A stretch of DNA of 64,000 nt. Source: Salminus brasiliensis (lineage: Eukaryota > Chordata > Actinopteri > Characiformes > Bryconidae). Below, in pieces: positions 11,182 to 26,000 of this stretch. Location of the stretch: contig NC_132894.1 in NCBI RefSeq assembly GCF_030463535.1, positions 17,045,933 to 17,109,932 on the forward strand. The letters are read 5' to 3'. The notes beneath the pieces were generated by a model. It was not told where the DNA came from, searched no databases, and saw nothing but the letters and a program-made list of their open reading frames with translations. A program made the translations under genes and the position numbers. Positions within the stretch are counted from its first letter, which is position 1. Each line of letters starts with the position of its first letter.

Positions 11182-14100
11182 TCATAGGAGTGTGCCATTA
11201 AGCTGTGGAGTGTGCAGCGTTCTGGCCACTGAGGGCCCACTGCCTGCTTCAGACAGCACCTGGACCTGGACCTTATACACACTCTCTGGCTGCAAGTGTT
11301 CCACTCTGAGTGAGAGCTGACCCTAAAAGAGATAAGAGAGAAGATTCAGGAGCTAGCTAAGACTAATGAAAGTCAAGTTAATCCGGAACATGGTGATACC
11401 TTTAGCACAAAAATGGAACAGGCAGGAAGGAACTGTGACAGCAGTACAAAAATATAAATATGACAACTGAGTGAGTACAGATCATCAGAAAAAATGAGAA
11501 CAGAATAAGAAACAAAAGTTTTTACTGTAACATTAAACATCTCCATCATCACTGTAACCATCAGGCCTTAGTTTTTGAGATATACCCCTCATTGGGGTAG
11601 AACAAGGCAAAAATATTGTTATTTTTTAATAACTTTTATATATCTAGTTCCTGAAATGGGTTGTTGTATACAAATATGCTTTCTGAAAATGTTGTCTAAT
11701 TCATTAATATATATATATATATATTGTGCACAAACATGTACAACATAAATCAAAAATAACAGCAAAACATTTGTCCATTTTTAAACTCAGACCAATACCA
11801 AGTTTGTGCCGTAGGTGGAAACTGAATTCATCAACTGTTATAGTATAGAAGTGATCATACTAATAACCATAAATTGTGTGTACTTTTTGTATTGTAACTA
11901 TTTGTTAAAAACTATTTGTTAAAGTCCATTTAACATTACCCAATTCAAAACTACCATCATGTCAGTATCACTGATGTGCTGAGAATAGCCCACCACCCAA
12001 AAACACCTGCAAGTCAGTTGGTTTGTAGCGATTCAACCCTGCTGCTAGATCAACTGTAAGAGCTGTTGTATGGATGTAACAATGTGTTAGCAGCACAGGC
12101 CTACAGAATAAAAACCCTGTACACTCACAACTTAGCTTGAAAGTGCCTTTTAAAGCAGCAGCTCCATAATAATTTCATCTTCATGGACTGCTTTTGCTTG
12201 ACCAAAATGATGGAAAATACGCCACCATTGGACTGTGAAACAATGGACATACATTCTCAGGAGTGATAAATCCAGTTTTATCTGAAGTCTGAAGGACAAA
12301 TCTGGGTTTGGAGGGTGCAGCAGAAAGCACAGAAGTATAAAGATTAGTAATGGTCTGAATTGGAAAGGTGGGCCTTATTTGCCAATATAAGTACCAGACC
12401 TCACTAATGGTCTTGTGCCTGAATGGAAACCAGTAGTGTAAATCCTTTTCAGCAAAATGGAAGCAACAATGTATGCCAACTCACATATTGCTGTGCAAGG
12501 TTCAGGAATGAGATGTTCAGCAAATACATAGGGATGCTAGGGTATCCATATAGGTTATCCAATAAATAGACTACTCAGTGTGGCCCATTATTACAATGTT
12601 CTGCTTTCTATTTACACATTATAAATATGGGATTATTCTTTTTGAAACTAAATCTCCAGTGTTTATAACCTCACATGTGAAATACACATCCGTGAATTTC
12701 CTTCCTGGGGCAATTTCTTCAACACCACTTTCTTGGCTCCTTGTCCTACCAAACATAGCCTCCTCACAGCCAATTAAGTGCATTCGCTCCAAAACGTAAG
12801 AGAAAAAATTCTCTCACCTACCAGTTTCTGCACATTTATAACCCGCCATTAGCTCATCATCCATCACACCTCTGGAAAAATTCTCTGCCAAGTAGACTTT
12901 ACCATGAAATCTGCCAGGAAAGAACAGCCTATACCCCACACCATTTTGGGACCGGCAATGGCCCATATCTAAACAGCCTTCACAGATTGGGTGGCTGTCC
13001 AGGCAGTCCATTGTGTGCATGTGGAGCAAAATATGGAACACATCATGAAAACTTGCTAAAAAGAGGCAATGTTGACCTTCACCATCATAGATGACTGAAT
13101 GACTGAATAAGAGTTGAAGCATGAACACAGTGTAAGTCAGTGCTAATGTGTATGGATTTACATTCTCCTGGTGCAGAAAGCCCTGTTAAAATGACTAATT
13201 GCTAATAGAACAAAACAGCTTTTACAACAGCTGTACAAGACTGACTCGAATCAAATCACTCACAGTCTTTTTCAATGTAAAGGCAAAGGATTCTGTGTAT
13301 GCAAAGTAAAGGAAAAGTTGCTTCACTTCATAACAAAGGCCATGTGTGCGAATCATATGGCAAAGAACATGTCTCAGTCAGATGAAATATATTCTATAAA
13401 TAAATTCTCTAGAATGTACTATGTTATGATCCAATGCACTACTTTTTGGTCCAGTCACATGAGAAGTGCACAAAATCTGTTCAGCATCTAATTTATCTTT
13501 AGAGGAGAACATATTGTTAAATATATGTGAGCAAACTTTAAGCGCTGTATTGGAAAGTACACAAGTGACATTTACTATGCACCCCTACCCGGCTGTCCGT
13601 TACACCAACCATCAACAGACAGTAGTACCACTGCTGAGCAGTGAGTGGTGGACCATTCTCAGCACAGCAGTGACACTGAAATGTTAGGAAATGTTTGTTT
13701 ATGAAAATTATTAAAATATTAGTATATAATGCAATAATGCATTACAAATGCAAATGCAAAACAAATGCAAATGCAAAACAGATATATATAGTAACTATGC
13801 TCTTATTGTTTATTATTTATTGTGAGTCGAAATGTTTTCACCTTAGATAGAATTTTACTATTAAAGACAAAGACAGATTTTTTTAAATGATTGGAGCCAT
13901 TTGTTTATATTGTACTAAATTTGCACCATTTTAATAAAAATGTCAATTGTTTCAAAGAATTTGTAAATCTACGCTGCATGTCCAAACAATTGATCTGAAA
14001 TTGATATTTTAGGATAAGAAATTATGGGCTGGCAATATCTGAAGATACAGGACAGTGATGGTCTGTTAAATGTACGATGCACACACTTTGCCCTCAAATT

Positions 14101-17100
14101 TCCATTTCATTTTCATACACATTTCAGTAAAATATTTTTATATAGCCATCCATTTTGCCACCTTTTCTCCAGAGAGCACTCTAAATTGTGTTCTATTTCA
14201 GTTCCAACCTTTTTTTTTTTTTTGGTTAACTACAACTAGAAATGTGGCCACTGGTCCACTTATTGGTGGCATCATCATTTAAACACTGCTCATTCTGTCT
14301 TTTAAAAGCATCCTGAGGAAAATGCAGAGTAACTTACAGGTGCTAGATTCAGCATTTGAGAGATGAGTGTGTCTGGAGATTCATTCACGCTGCTGCTGGA
14401 GACTTTAACCCAGGAGAACTGGAATCCGGTGATGGGTACCTGACCTGGGGCGGCTTCAGACACCTGCCAGCTGAACAGGCCCTCCAGAGAGCCGTTTACT
14501 GTCTGAAACGCTGCGGTCAGCTTCTCTGGGCGCTGAAGTGCTTTTTTCACCTGCAGATGGCGCTCTAGGACAGCAACAAGCATAGTCAGCGTTGTGAAAG
14601 AGCTTGAGGATATGAGAAGATATGTTCTTCCATAGCATGAGAAGGCACGACTTGTCTGGACAGTGCTGTAGGAAAGAATATGGGCATTTTTGGGGTATTT
14701 TTCAACAGCTACTCTTCTTGTTTGATAGTGTCTAGGTATGTCTTGTACATCTCATTACAGAATCCTTTTGCCACCTTTATTTTTGAAAATAACAACAAAA
14801 ATACTGCCTTACCATCCCGGGCACAGGATGCTAGTTTTTTTCCACGGCCTTTCAGTGCTGAGCAATGCGGAGTGGTGACGGAGGTCACAGTACCTGCTCT
14901 CTGTTCATGTTCTGAAAGGGGCACCACAGCCACCTTGTACTTGCAGGCAAAGAGGAGGCCTGTGATGACAAAATGCGTGCCCTGGAGAAAAAGAGGCAAG
15001 GATCAAGAGAAGGAGCGAAATATTTTTTAAGGGAAAGGACACAAAAAAGGTTGCTATAAATAAAAAATAAACTAAAATGAAACTGGAACTGCATGCTACC
15101 CTGCTCTTCTAATGAGTAATAGGATTCCTTTCCCTTTATCTGGAATGTTTTATGTCATAAAAAGAAAAGCTGTACTTTTTGCACATTCTCATTACTTTCG
15201 TTACCAGCCCATGACAGATTGCTCCTGGAAACAGAACTCCCTTGGCTGCAATTCTGTTTAGTGCTATATCTCTAGATGTGAATACAGGCTTTAATGAAAA
15301 CGCTGCATAAGACTGAACTGTTATGTGAGCAGATGTTTATAGGCAATGTGCAGGTCATGATAATGACCTTATGCTTACACTGAAAAGGTGTGTACTAATG
15401 GCTCCTCATGTTATTACATGTTAGGGCAGGAGCTAGTTTGCCATTTCATTAACTATCATTAACTGAACTGAGCTACAATGAGGGGAATCCACACCTTATA
15501 CTGTACGTCTGCATGGGAAAGCATTAAATGTTTAATTAGAACTTTCATTAGAAACCTTGGATAAGCAGGTGTGTAATATTTGGATACACTGCAAAAACTA
15601 AAAATTGGCAATAAAATTATGGAACATATTCTGTATGTCTAATAATTTTCATTTTCTCATATTTCTTGTCTGTAAAATTATTTCAAGACTAACGTTTAAA
15701 CACCAGATGAAAATATCTAAATCAAATTGCTGAATAACTTTGCTTTATTTCATTAAAAACGTTTTGGGGTTTTATTTAAATATAATGATCTCTCAGAAAT
15801 ACCAAAAATACTGGCATGATTTCACTTGCTTAAATAAAATGTCTTGCAGTATATGTAATGTATATTTGGAATAATGTCCTAACAACTATTTTCCTTCCAT
15901 TTAACTTAAAAATAAAATGAGCAGATAATAAAAACCATTGTGGGTAAATGTGGTACTGATGTGGCCTTTTAAGAACCATGTTACCCTGCTGCTTGAAGCA
16001 GCGAACAGTTCCGGCCTTGTGCATTCCTATGTTTATTAAACAATATACAGTTTCTCTCCTGCTTGTTGGTCTAAACCCAAAGTGAATGATGGTCATCCAG
16101 GGTGCCTCATATAATTTATTATGACCTTGCTATATGTATGTGTTCCCAGATACTCTGATGCTTGAGGCTAATGCAATATAAAAACTGGACAAAACAGTGT
16201 TTGGATTGACCCTGGAAAAGCTCGTCTGACTGACTTTCAATCCCAAGGATGTCTGTTTACTCTGATGTAGAGGTTGGCAATTTGACGCAGAATTGTGTGT
16301 TTTATTCCAAAAAAAAATCATTGTACTAAGAGTTTTTGACAGCATTTGTAAAAATCTGGCACTACTAGTGCCTTTTGTCTTGTAATGTAATATTTTTGCC
16401 ATTTTGCCCGTCACTACTCGTGTGCATGCGCCTAGTGATGGACCTACCTGTACAGTAGCCTTTTTCTCTCTCTTGGTGATGTTATTAGCGCATACTTCTG
16501 GATACCAACTTAAAAGGTATGAAGAGGAACTCCTCTGGTTTTCTGCATGAGAAAACATAAGAACATGCGTTATATTAGGTCTTAGGCACTCGGCTGTTCC
16601 TTGGATGAATTTACAAAGGCCATGTATGCATGGGCATATTTTAAGGGACAGACTGTCTCCTCTTCCTGTTCTGTGTCCAAGCAGCATTGCATCTTTCATC
16701 AAACTCGTTTCCCACACTGCATCAGGTTGTCTGAAGCCCAGAAAGCCATCTCCCTACATCTGCTTTTCATTTTGCAGCCATATTGATATTATTAAATCTG
16801 TCTTCATCCATCTTTGTGACTTTCTTTCCAAGAGATAACGGTAAATCAGCCCCCCCCCCTGTTTATGATACTTTGTGGTTTCAGCAGAATCCTCTCTTTG
16901 AAGAGCATCACGTCGCCAAAAGGGTATTTTGGGAACATGCTTACTAAGCAAACTCAGTAATCTGCTGGAGAAGGTATAGAGAGGACACCCCAGTGAGAGT
17001 GTCTATTTATGTAGGATGGCTAAAATTCATCATAAGACTTGTGTCTTTGTAATGCTCTTCAAGAAAACATTAGTCACTCTGATGCTTTTCCTTGGCTCCA

Positions 17101-17668
17101 ACTGGTTCAAGGACACAGGCAGATGTGTGAAATCGAAAAGAGTGTCCAAAAGAACAGATACGCTTTGTGTAATCAGTGTGAAGAAAATGTAGGCAATTTA
17201 AAATTCAATTTAACACAGTCGCTGCCCAACAAAGCTTCCCATGAGGTCTGAATTTATGCATTCCCCAACAATGGGGCTCACTTGCCTGGAAGTCGACTCT
17301 TCCAGAACACCTTGACCTGCAGTTGATTGTCATGGTAGTGGGGGGCGGCAGCCTCAAGGCGCAGGATGCTGAGAGAGGAACGGGAGATGGGTAGCTCATT
17401 GGAGAATTCCCGAGGGAGTGGAGAGGAGCCTGCCGTAAAAGGAGGAGACTCGCATTTAGAGGTGAATTTCATTTCAGTCATGACCCTTCCAAAGCCTTGC
17501 ATGATCAGATGGCTCAGTGAAGGTTCTCAGAAGGGGTGAGTGAAAAAAGCAACACATTTTTAAAAATGGGAGCAGATGCAATAGCCTCGCAAATAAAATC
17601 GTAAAAGTGCATATCAAGAAGTTGAATATCTAAGTTCACTATGACATTTTATATATGTATATATTTAA

Positions 17669-17727
<59 letters not shown>

Positions 17728-20018
17728 TTATGGATTTTCAGGAGGTTACATAAAGAAGAGGTTCATTTCCATAATGTCAGCTGCATAAACTGCACCCCAT
17801 TATGTACATGTTATTAGCCAGCTTATATTTATGTAGAAGAATATTTTAGAGTCCAAGCAATGTTTTAAAGGCCTCCTGGGGGACCACAGAATGCTGATAA
17901 AAATAGAGGAAAAAATGAAAGACATATAAAAATGTGCACAAGGGAGCAGAAATAATTGGGGTAGAGGGCAAACATAAATGCATATTTCAGTTTTAAAAAA
18001 TGGAACAGACCTCTGCATTATTTAGTCTGCCAGTTACGCACTCTAGAATGAATAACTGAAGCCAAAGCAGAGTTCTAAGGTCTCCACTCCACTGCGCCTC
18101 TGCTAAGTGTCTGGAATTAGTTTGGGCAGAATTAGTGGAAGATTTATAAAGCATAATAAATAGCAGAAAACAACAACAGGGAGGGAGAACTCCTTTTATT
18201 GCCATGGAAAGGATAGGTCTCTCTTGGAGTGAGGGACAAGTGAAGTTAACCAAAGCCCTGCTGGAGTAACCCAATCAGTACATTCAAATTGGCAATGATA
18301 CAAGCCAGGAATCTGCTACTTGTAGGAAAGCTTAACGCTTTTAAAACTGAGGAAAAATCACCTGCCCCAGTCTAGGTGAGGATGACATCTTTTGTGATAT
18401 AACAGTCATCTTGCCAGCAAATATTTTCATTGTTTTTTATGGCTGTAATGTTGTATGATTATCAGTGACAACTGATTAACAGCTAAAGGTGGGAGAGGAG
18501 AACAAAGACTTTAAAGTGAGCAAATATTTCAGATCTGATATCCATCTGATTGAATTTATACACTTGGCATCAAACATAAAATAAGGCATTGGCTCAGAGG
18601 GCTAAAATAATTCATTACAAAAGATTTCCAGGAGTAAAAATGTAGAAACGCATGTTTACCGGTGGAAGCCGCAGTGGTAAAGGAGAGCTGTGCACGACCA
18701 CTCTTCAAGCGCTTCTGCCCCCAGAAAGAGACGGCCTGTATCTGCACTGTGTAGCGTGTTTCAGGCTGGAGTCCACCCAGCAGCATCTCAGTCAGAGTCT
18801 AGGAGTCATGACAAAGAACACAGATCCAATCACAATTCCAAAAAACCACAGCAGAAATGAGACCCTACATTTCTTTGGTACAGAACCATTGTTACTAAAG
18901 GGTAACTGTGTACCTAGATAAATACATCACAGTATGGAGTGAAATATATTTTGATGTTGAGTCAAATCAAACCATAAGGCCACTGTGTTCGTGTTGGCTT
19001 CTGACTTCCTGGTAAGTCATATTTCTTTTGGTCACTTTATGATGATTGACAGGATATTTCATCTTGATCTAAGCAGACCTCATATCCTTTGCACTGGTAG
19101 ACCAAACAGAGCAGCCAGCCCTTGATTCTCCAGTAAAGGAAAGAGAGAGACAGCTTTTTTACGACATTAATGGGGAATAATGAGGTTCAATACGTCCACG
19201 GACCTTCAGATAGCCAAAACATGTGTTTCACAAGCATGCATATGAACAAGTCCAGAGGAATGCATGTGTGCAAAACCCTCCAATGTCACCATGGAGCCAC
19301 ATGTTATGACTTCCAGGACCTAAATGCTTCTTTCCCTTATGAATCGATAGGAAATTGAGTTTCTGCTTGGACAAAACAGAGCAAGGTGAGCTCCATGTTG
19401 CCTTTAAAGCAGGAATGTTGTTAGATTAGTGTGTTTTAATACAGTGGTTAACGTCAGAGTTGGTGTAAGGGTTCTATATAACCCTAGAGTTATAGAGTTA
19501 GTACTACCTGCCTTTGGAATTCCCTTCATCCTTTCTTATTTCTTTTTCAGTAAGGTTATACCTCCACATATTCATCTACCGTCCAAACCAAAATCTGTGA
19601 TTTCAAAGCTTTCTTTTATATGAGGTACAAAAAAAAACTCAACTTGACCACCAGTAAATATTCCAGGTTAATGCTTCAGGCTCCAAAACAAACATTTTCA
19701 CAGTGGGTCTCATAACAAGTGGCCTAACGTTCTGTAACTCTTGCCTAGCTGTTGTAGGCATTGGGAGAAATGTTCTCTTGCCAAAGTTTTATCTCGAAAA
19801 TAAACAGTGTGGATTGAGCAAGGTGAAGGCAATTCCTTCATCAGAACTGCTCCTGCTCTGTGTTGGAATGTAGTGGGAAGTAAGCAAGAACATAGTAATG
19901 GTTAGATCCTTAGGCTAGACAAATGTGGTCATTGTGTGAAATAATGTATTCCTTCGAGCACCTTTTATACTGAAATGGCCAAGTTATAAAGCTATGGCCT
20001 ATTTCTTTTTATCTGTGC

Positions 20019-20060
<42 letters not shown>

Positions 20061-23000
20061 CAACCCGGTTTCAATATAATCTTCTATGTCTTGTAGAGCT
20101 TTCAATAACTCTTGAACACTCAAACATTTCAAAGAAATGTTTATTTAAAAGCGTGTCAGAAATAGCTCCTCTTTATAGGCTACTGTTCAGTAAAATGGAT
20201 GGTTTTCTCAGACCTTAAAGTTATTGCATTGTAAAAACAAATTACCTAATCAAAACCATTTGAGAGTTGCGGCTTTAAGGAGAGCGCTTAGGTTACAGTA
20301 AAATACGATGATCACAAGACCAGATGGTGTCTTTGTTCTACGGCCGTTGTGGAGAAATAAATACACCGGCTTGCACTTTATTTGAACACAGGTGGTGTGC
20401 AGGAGTCAAACACCTGCAAGGCAACAGTGGCCAAAACCAGTGGGTCTGAACAATGAAACAAGGGAGTTCAATGTTTAGATTTAGAACTTCCTCAGCCTAA
20501 ATAGGACACAGAATTGCAGAACAGAAAAAGGGGATAACTCCCATGTGTTTGTAGATGCCAGATGATCTTCAGTAAAGGATACAAACAGATAAATTTGTCA
20601 ACTTGAGCAACTGGGGAAGCTAAGGACCTCATAGGACCTTTCAGAGCTTTTGGCAGCATTTTAAGAGCTCATTTTTCTAAAGCAGATTTTCCTCCCGCAA
20701 AATATATTCAACGTAACCCCCTGTAGTTAAGGTGAGACAGAAAAATATTTGCAGAATTTGGAGCCAGAGGTAGCGCGTCGGTTGGCTTCCGAGAGAGATG
20801 AGATTCGAGCTGCACATGGGAAGTCTTACCCCGTCTGCGACCCGCCCGCTCTCCTTCCAGTTCGGGCTACCCGCTGGCGCTCCGCGGGCACTCCAGGTCA
20901 CCTTGTAATGGTGAACTACCAGGTCACCCTCACCAGTGGGGTCCCAGCGGAGCAGCACGCTCACACTGCCATCAGCATGTACTGTCTGATTCTCCACCCT
21001 GGCGTTCTGTGGGGTCTCAGGGGGTAACGGATCTGAAACAGAGTGGAAAAAAAACGCTTTTTGTCAGACCGCTGCTTTTCATCAGATCTGTTTGTGCTCT
21101 CCTCACGTGACCTTCGGCCATGAGCAACAGCGTAGAGCGTGTGTGCACCTCATTGGAGCAGAAAAGGATACAAATCAACAGCTTATGGAAAGTAACAGCT
21201 CAGTATAATAGTCTGAGAGTTACATTTATCTCACTGAGGATCAACTTACTTTAGCACTGTAATACGAAATGCAGACACTGCATTGGAATCATGTATTTTA
21301 TCACACACAGAAGAAACTAGTCTACCATTATTTTGTTCATACAGAATTAAAGAATTATGATTAAATACTAACTACATTTCTAAATACATGTTTGCTCCAT
21401 TTCATAAACTTGTCTGTCTATCATATTGTTACTTAGCTTTTGTGGATCCTGACCACACAAAGATCATTACTGCAAGGCTGCAATGCGACTCAGTAGCCCA
21501 CATGTGAATGCGTGTGTGCAGAGAATGAGTCTTCGGTGGGACAGATGTGTGATAAATAGAGGGTTGGTCTCTTGCTCCAGGCCAGGGTGGACAAACCTTC
21601 CACACCACAACACATGTAAGTCAGTGGTGTTGAAGTCACATTGCTCCGAGGGCTGATATAGACATAACAGCATCAGTCTGTCCTCCGTATTTTGGGAAGT
21701 TCCTAGGCTAACAACACAGACAGAACTACAATATTATTCCACTGTGATTGACTTACTACACGTCTAGACACAACCGTAAGCCTGAAACTACTATTAATCA
21801 TGATTAAATGTTCAGCCTTCAGCAAGAAAATCAGAAAGCGAGCCACATTATTTCATCTGCTAAGATGAGCCAATACAGGCAAAAACATTGCTTTATCAGG
21901 CTCTGGTCAATTTTGAGATTTTGGGCTACTTTGCTTCCATGACAAGAAAATGTGGGTGTTTATTTTTCTGCACTTTGTTTGTTTGTGTCTTCTAAATTTA
22001 CAAACAGTTAGCATTCCAATGCAACCACAACCACCTGTTGTCTTTCCTGCACCATGTTTTGGATCAAAATAAGGTCATTTCCAACTATAAAAAGAACGAG
22101 TTTCCAGTAGAAATGTATGACATTTTCTGATACATATCTATAAAGGCCATTTTTTCAAGATTTTTTCCTAGGCCAGAAATCTCCACTTCACTAGCACTTA
22201 AATCCATATGTCCAAATAGGAATTGTTCATATATCATAAATAATATATAGCAATATATAGAACTGTATGCCTTAAAACTCTTAAAACTGTGTGACTAAAA
22301 GAGAAAGCCAAAACCTGAACCTTGAACCTGGCTTTATCCACTGTTTAGACTTCTATTCTTAAAATGTAGGCAAAGAAGCAAATGTTTAATGAGATAATGC
22401 ATCATTTAAAATTTTAAAGAACTTGAAATAAAAACAAATAATTGTCTTAATGCAAGTAATCGATTGGGTTTTCAAGTTTAATGGAGATCTCTATTAGTTA
22501 AAAATGTTATCCTATATGCCTTGAATATGGCTAAGAATATATGACTGAAAACCCAGCAAGATTTTAAGTTCAGCTTAGTTTCAGTTTATCCAAAATTTAC
22601 GTCAGTGCAATTGATCTGATTTGACTTCCACCAGGCATAAGAGAGAAGCTTGGCTTTGATACGCAATATTAGCTACCGTAAATGCAGAAAGCCTGACCTG
22701 CTTAAACTGTAACAGCAGTGCGCCTGTTGGGTGGGCCTCCAAGCATCCCATGCTTGCTCTCCTGGACTCAGTCATGCTCAGCATCCTTACAAAAACAAAG
22801 CTTTTGTTTTACGCTGGGAGGCGACCCCCTGAACAACACACGTGCGGCCGGCTTGGTCTGCTTTCAGGTCGCAAGCCTAAAACTGTCACTTGGATTTTCC
22901 CTCACAGAGTCACAGCCTCAGAAGGAGAACCTTTCATCTCTAGATTTCCTTGAGCAATGGCAGCTATGCGCGTGGCCTATGACCTTTCTTCATTGCATTC

Positions 23001-26000
23001 TTCTACACTCCCCCACCCCCACCACTCATATGTCCCATGGCAATTTGATGAATGTTGCATGTTTTGTGACCCCATGAGACATGGAAAGAGAGCCATGTGT
23101 TCTATCACTCATTTTTTTGGGATGCTCTTCTGAAGTCACTGTTTTGTCAATGCATGCCAGTTCTGCTATAAGCAGAAGAAAGTAAGCTCTTAATGTGAGA
23201 TCATGTTAATATTCTCAGTAATAATGAGGTAAGCCCACGGAGTGAGTGCATGTTAATACAGGCTGTAGAACTGTAGGAAAAGACTTCTCACAACTTCACA
23301 GCAAGATTTTGGAGAAAGCTGTGCTTTCCACACGCTTTTAGAAAATCACAGAAACGGAATTAATGAGTGCCAGCGCAACCAGCCATGAAAATGGCCAGAA
23401 ACATCAACAAGAATGAGAAGCTTTTTTTTTTTTTTTTTTAAATCTCACACTTGTTGCAAGTGTTGGTAATGTTAACAATGAAAAGGGGATTTGATACCAG
23501 TCATTACTGGCAATAGAATAGAGTGTTATCACACTCTGCATGTAATTTTATTTTGGACTTGGTCTTTAGATAGCCCCACATTTCAAACATGCCAAATCAA
23601 GCACCCCTGCAGTCTGAGGCAACATGGGCCTTCAGAAATACAAAAACTAAAATACTAAAACAGTTTAGCAAAACAGTTAGACTCAATTACAAAACCAAAT
23701 TGTGCCCAAAAGCCAAAACGTGATGCATTCTGAACATTCACTGCTGTGTGTTCGTCCGCAGTGCATCCACTGATACCTTTATTTCAGAGCCTCTCTCCTT
23801 GTACATTAAAACATTTGACATCGGACATAATGTTTACTAACCAAACACTTACCATGAACTATAGGATATGTATTGTTGTGTATATCTTGTTTGTGTATGA
23901 GGGGGAATGAAAAAACTGAGTTGACTTGAGCAGGATCCGAAGGCTCTAATGTATAGGCTTAGATTTCTTTATACTGAGGCAGATCATTCTAAGCTTGCAG
24001 AACTGCTGTGGTCTCCCAATTCCCCCTGTAAGGATTTGCATGTTTCCTCTCACCCAGCACTGTACCAATGAGCTAAGCAGTGGCATTCCTGATTTGGACA
24101 AGGACCTGACGAGAGTAGTCATTGTGCAGATTTGTTTCTCTTTTTCAATCAAAACAGTGAATTAGGCTTAGACAACATGACGATACAACATTATTATTAC
24201 ATATTACAACACATTAAGCCTTCCTGAGCCTAAAAGACCAACAGCATGTTTTATTAAAAAGTGAGAGATTTAGAGACCTGGTGTAACGAAGACACTTGTT
24301 TTTTCAGCGCTGTGTGAAATATTAAATTCAAATAAAATAACATTAATAATAATAAAAACTCCTCCTAGTTTGCATGTTTCCGATAAAAAGGCATGCTTCA
24401 GCTACTGTGATGATATATTTTTGCCTTATCATCCACTTCTACAGTAACATTTACAAGTTTACCAAGGCCAGAGGTTTACCTCGTGTCGAGAAGAAGTGTT
24501 TGCTGGGGGTGGTGAAGCCACGGGTGCCCTGGCTGTTGACTGCACTGATTCGAAACTGGTACCACCTATGGGGCCGGACGTCCTTCAGCATGGCCCGTTC
24601 TTCCATGGTCTGGGAAAGAGAGATAGGTCCCAGGGAAATTTAATTAAGACAAATCGGATGAAAGAGCACCATCATTGCTACTTGTTGATAAGGTCCTCTG
24701 TAATGACAGGTTGATCTCCTGCAGGGCTTCCTCTTTATACAGCCTGCTGAAAAGCACCATTTGAGAAGATTTCTATTGGAAGAAAATAAAGCTGACAATG
24801 GACTTCTGTTTTAAAATCTCTTTTTACCACCTCATTTTCCATTTGAGGTTTAAAGCCTTGGTCATTATCTGCTAGAAATCACTGCCCTGCCTCTTTTTAC
24901 ATCTGACATTTTTACAAAGCAGCTTTACAGGAATTAGTTATAAGAAATAAGACAAGAGAACAACGCAACAAGAAACACAAACAAAAACATAAAGCAGTCA
25001 TAAGACACTGACACAATTTTGGGGTCTTAGAGCCCTGAAATTTAGCAAGCTGGATTTAAAATGATACAATGGATAGTATATTCCAGTGCAGATATTGGTT
25101 TAATTTGAGAGTGTTTATGTTTGTATTAGGTGAACTATGTAGGAACTGCAACCCTTTTTCGTAAAAGGCCCTTAGCTTTGGGATGGTCTTGCAGTCATTG
25201 TCAAGGACTCTATCTTAATCAATTTTAATCTATGCTAAAAAATGAAATTCCTTAGTCAAGCCTTTGTTAATTTGTTTCCCCGTTAAATAAAAAGGGCAGA
25301 TCAGTGCAAAGTCATTATGTCACAAACTGGCAAGTATATTTTAAATTATGACCTGAGGGTATGGTATGCTAAAATATTCATAAAAAAGCTTGGGGAAAAG
25401 TCTCACAAATGCACAAGATGAAAATTAACCTGGATCAGAAAGCTGGAAAAAAGGATAGTGCAGAGAAAAAACTATGCGTAGTCTAAAGCATACCAGTGCA
25501 TTTGTGAAACATGGTAGCCTTGACCAGTAAGACTGCCAGTAAAACTGTCCAAGCTGTCTTTATATATGATTTGACTGTCAACAGCAGTAGTAGGAATGGT
25601 GTCCGTCCATTTCTCCAGTACCGAAGAGTCACTTACCAGTAATCTCAGCTGTAACACACTGCTTGTTGTAAAATGCTTTAAATGCATTGTATTACGATAT
25701 GGCTGCATTACTGAAACACAAAACTACACTGATTTTACATATTGCTAGAATATGTTTTGAAATGTGTGCTGACATCCAGGACAGACTTCGACTTAATGGT
25801 TGAATGTATGATTTCAAAAAAAGAAACCATATATTCGTGCAGTCAAGTGGTTTAAACAAGAGCTGCTTTGTCAGGTTGCTTGAAATGGGGTCTCAGTGTA
25901 AAGTTCTGGCAATCTGGCAGGAGACCAGATTTGGAGCAGAGGAGGTTTTACAAGCCTGACTAAATGTTCTGCATTATACATCATAGAGCTCATACTAATA

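Noticed and set aside
16130-16717. 195-codon minus-strand frame
   Set aside because: Contains anos1 exon 10 (16448-16542) with intron read through on both sides.
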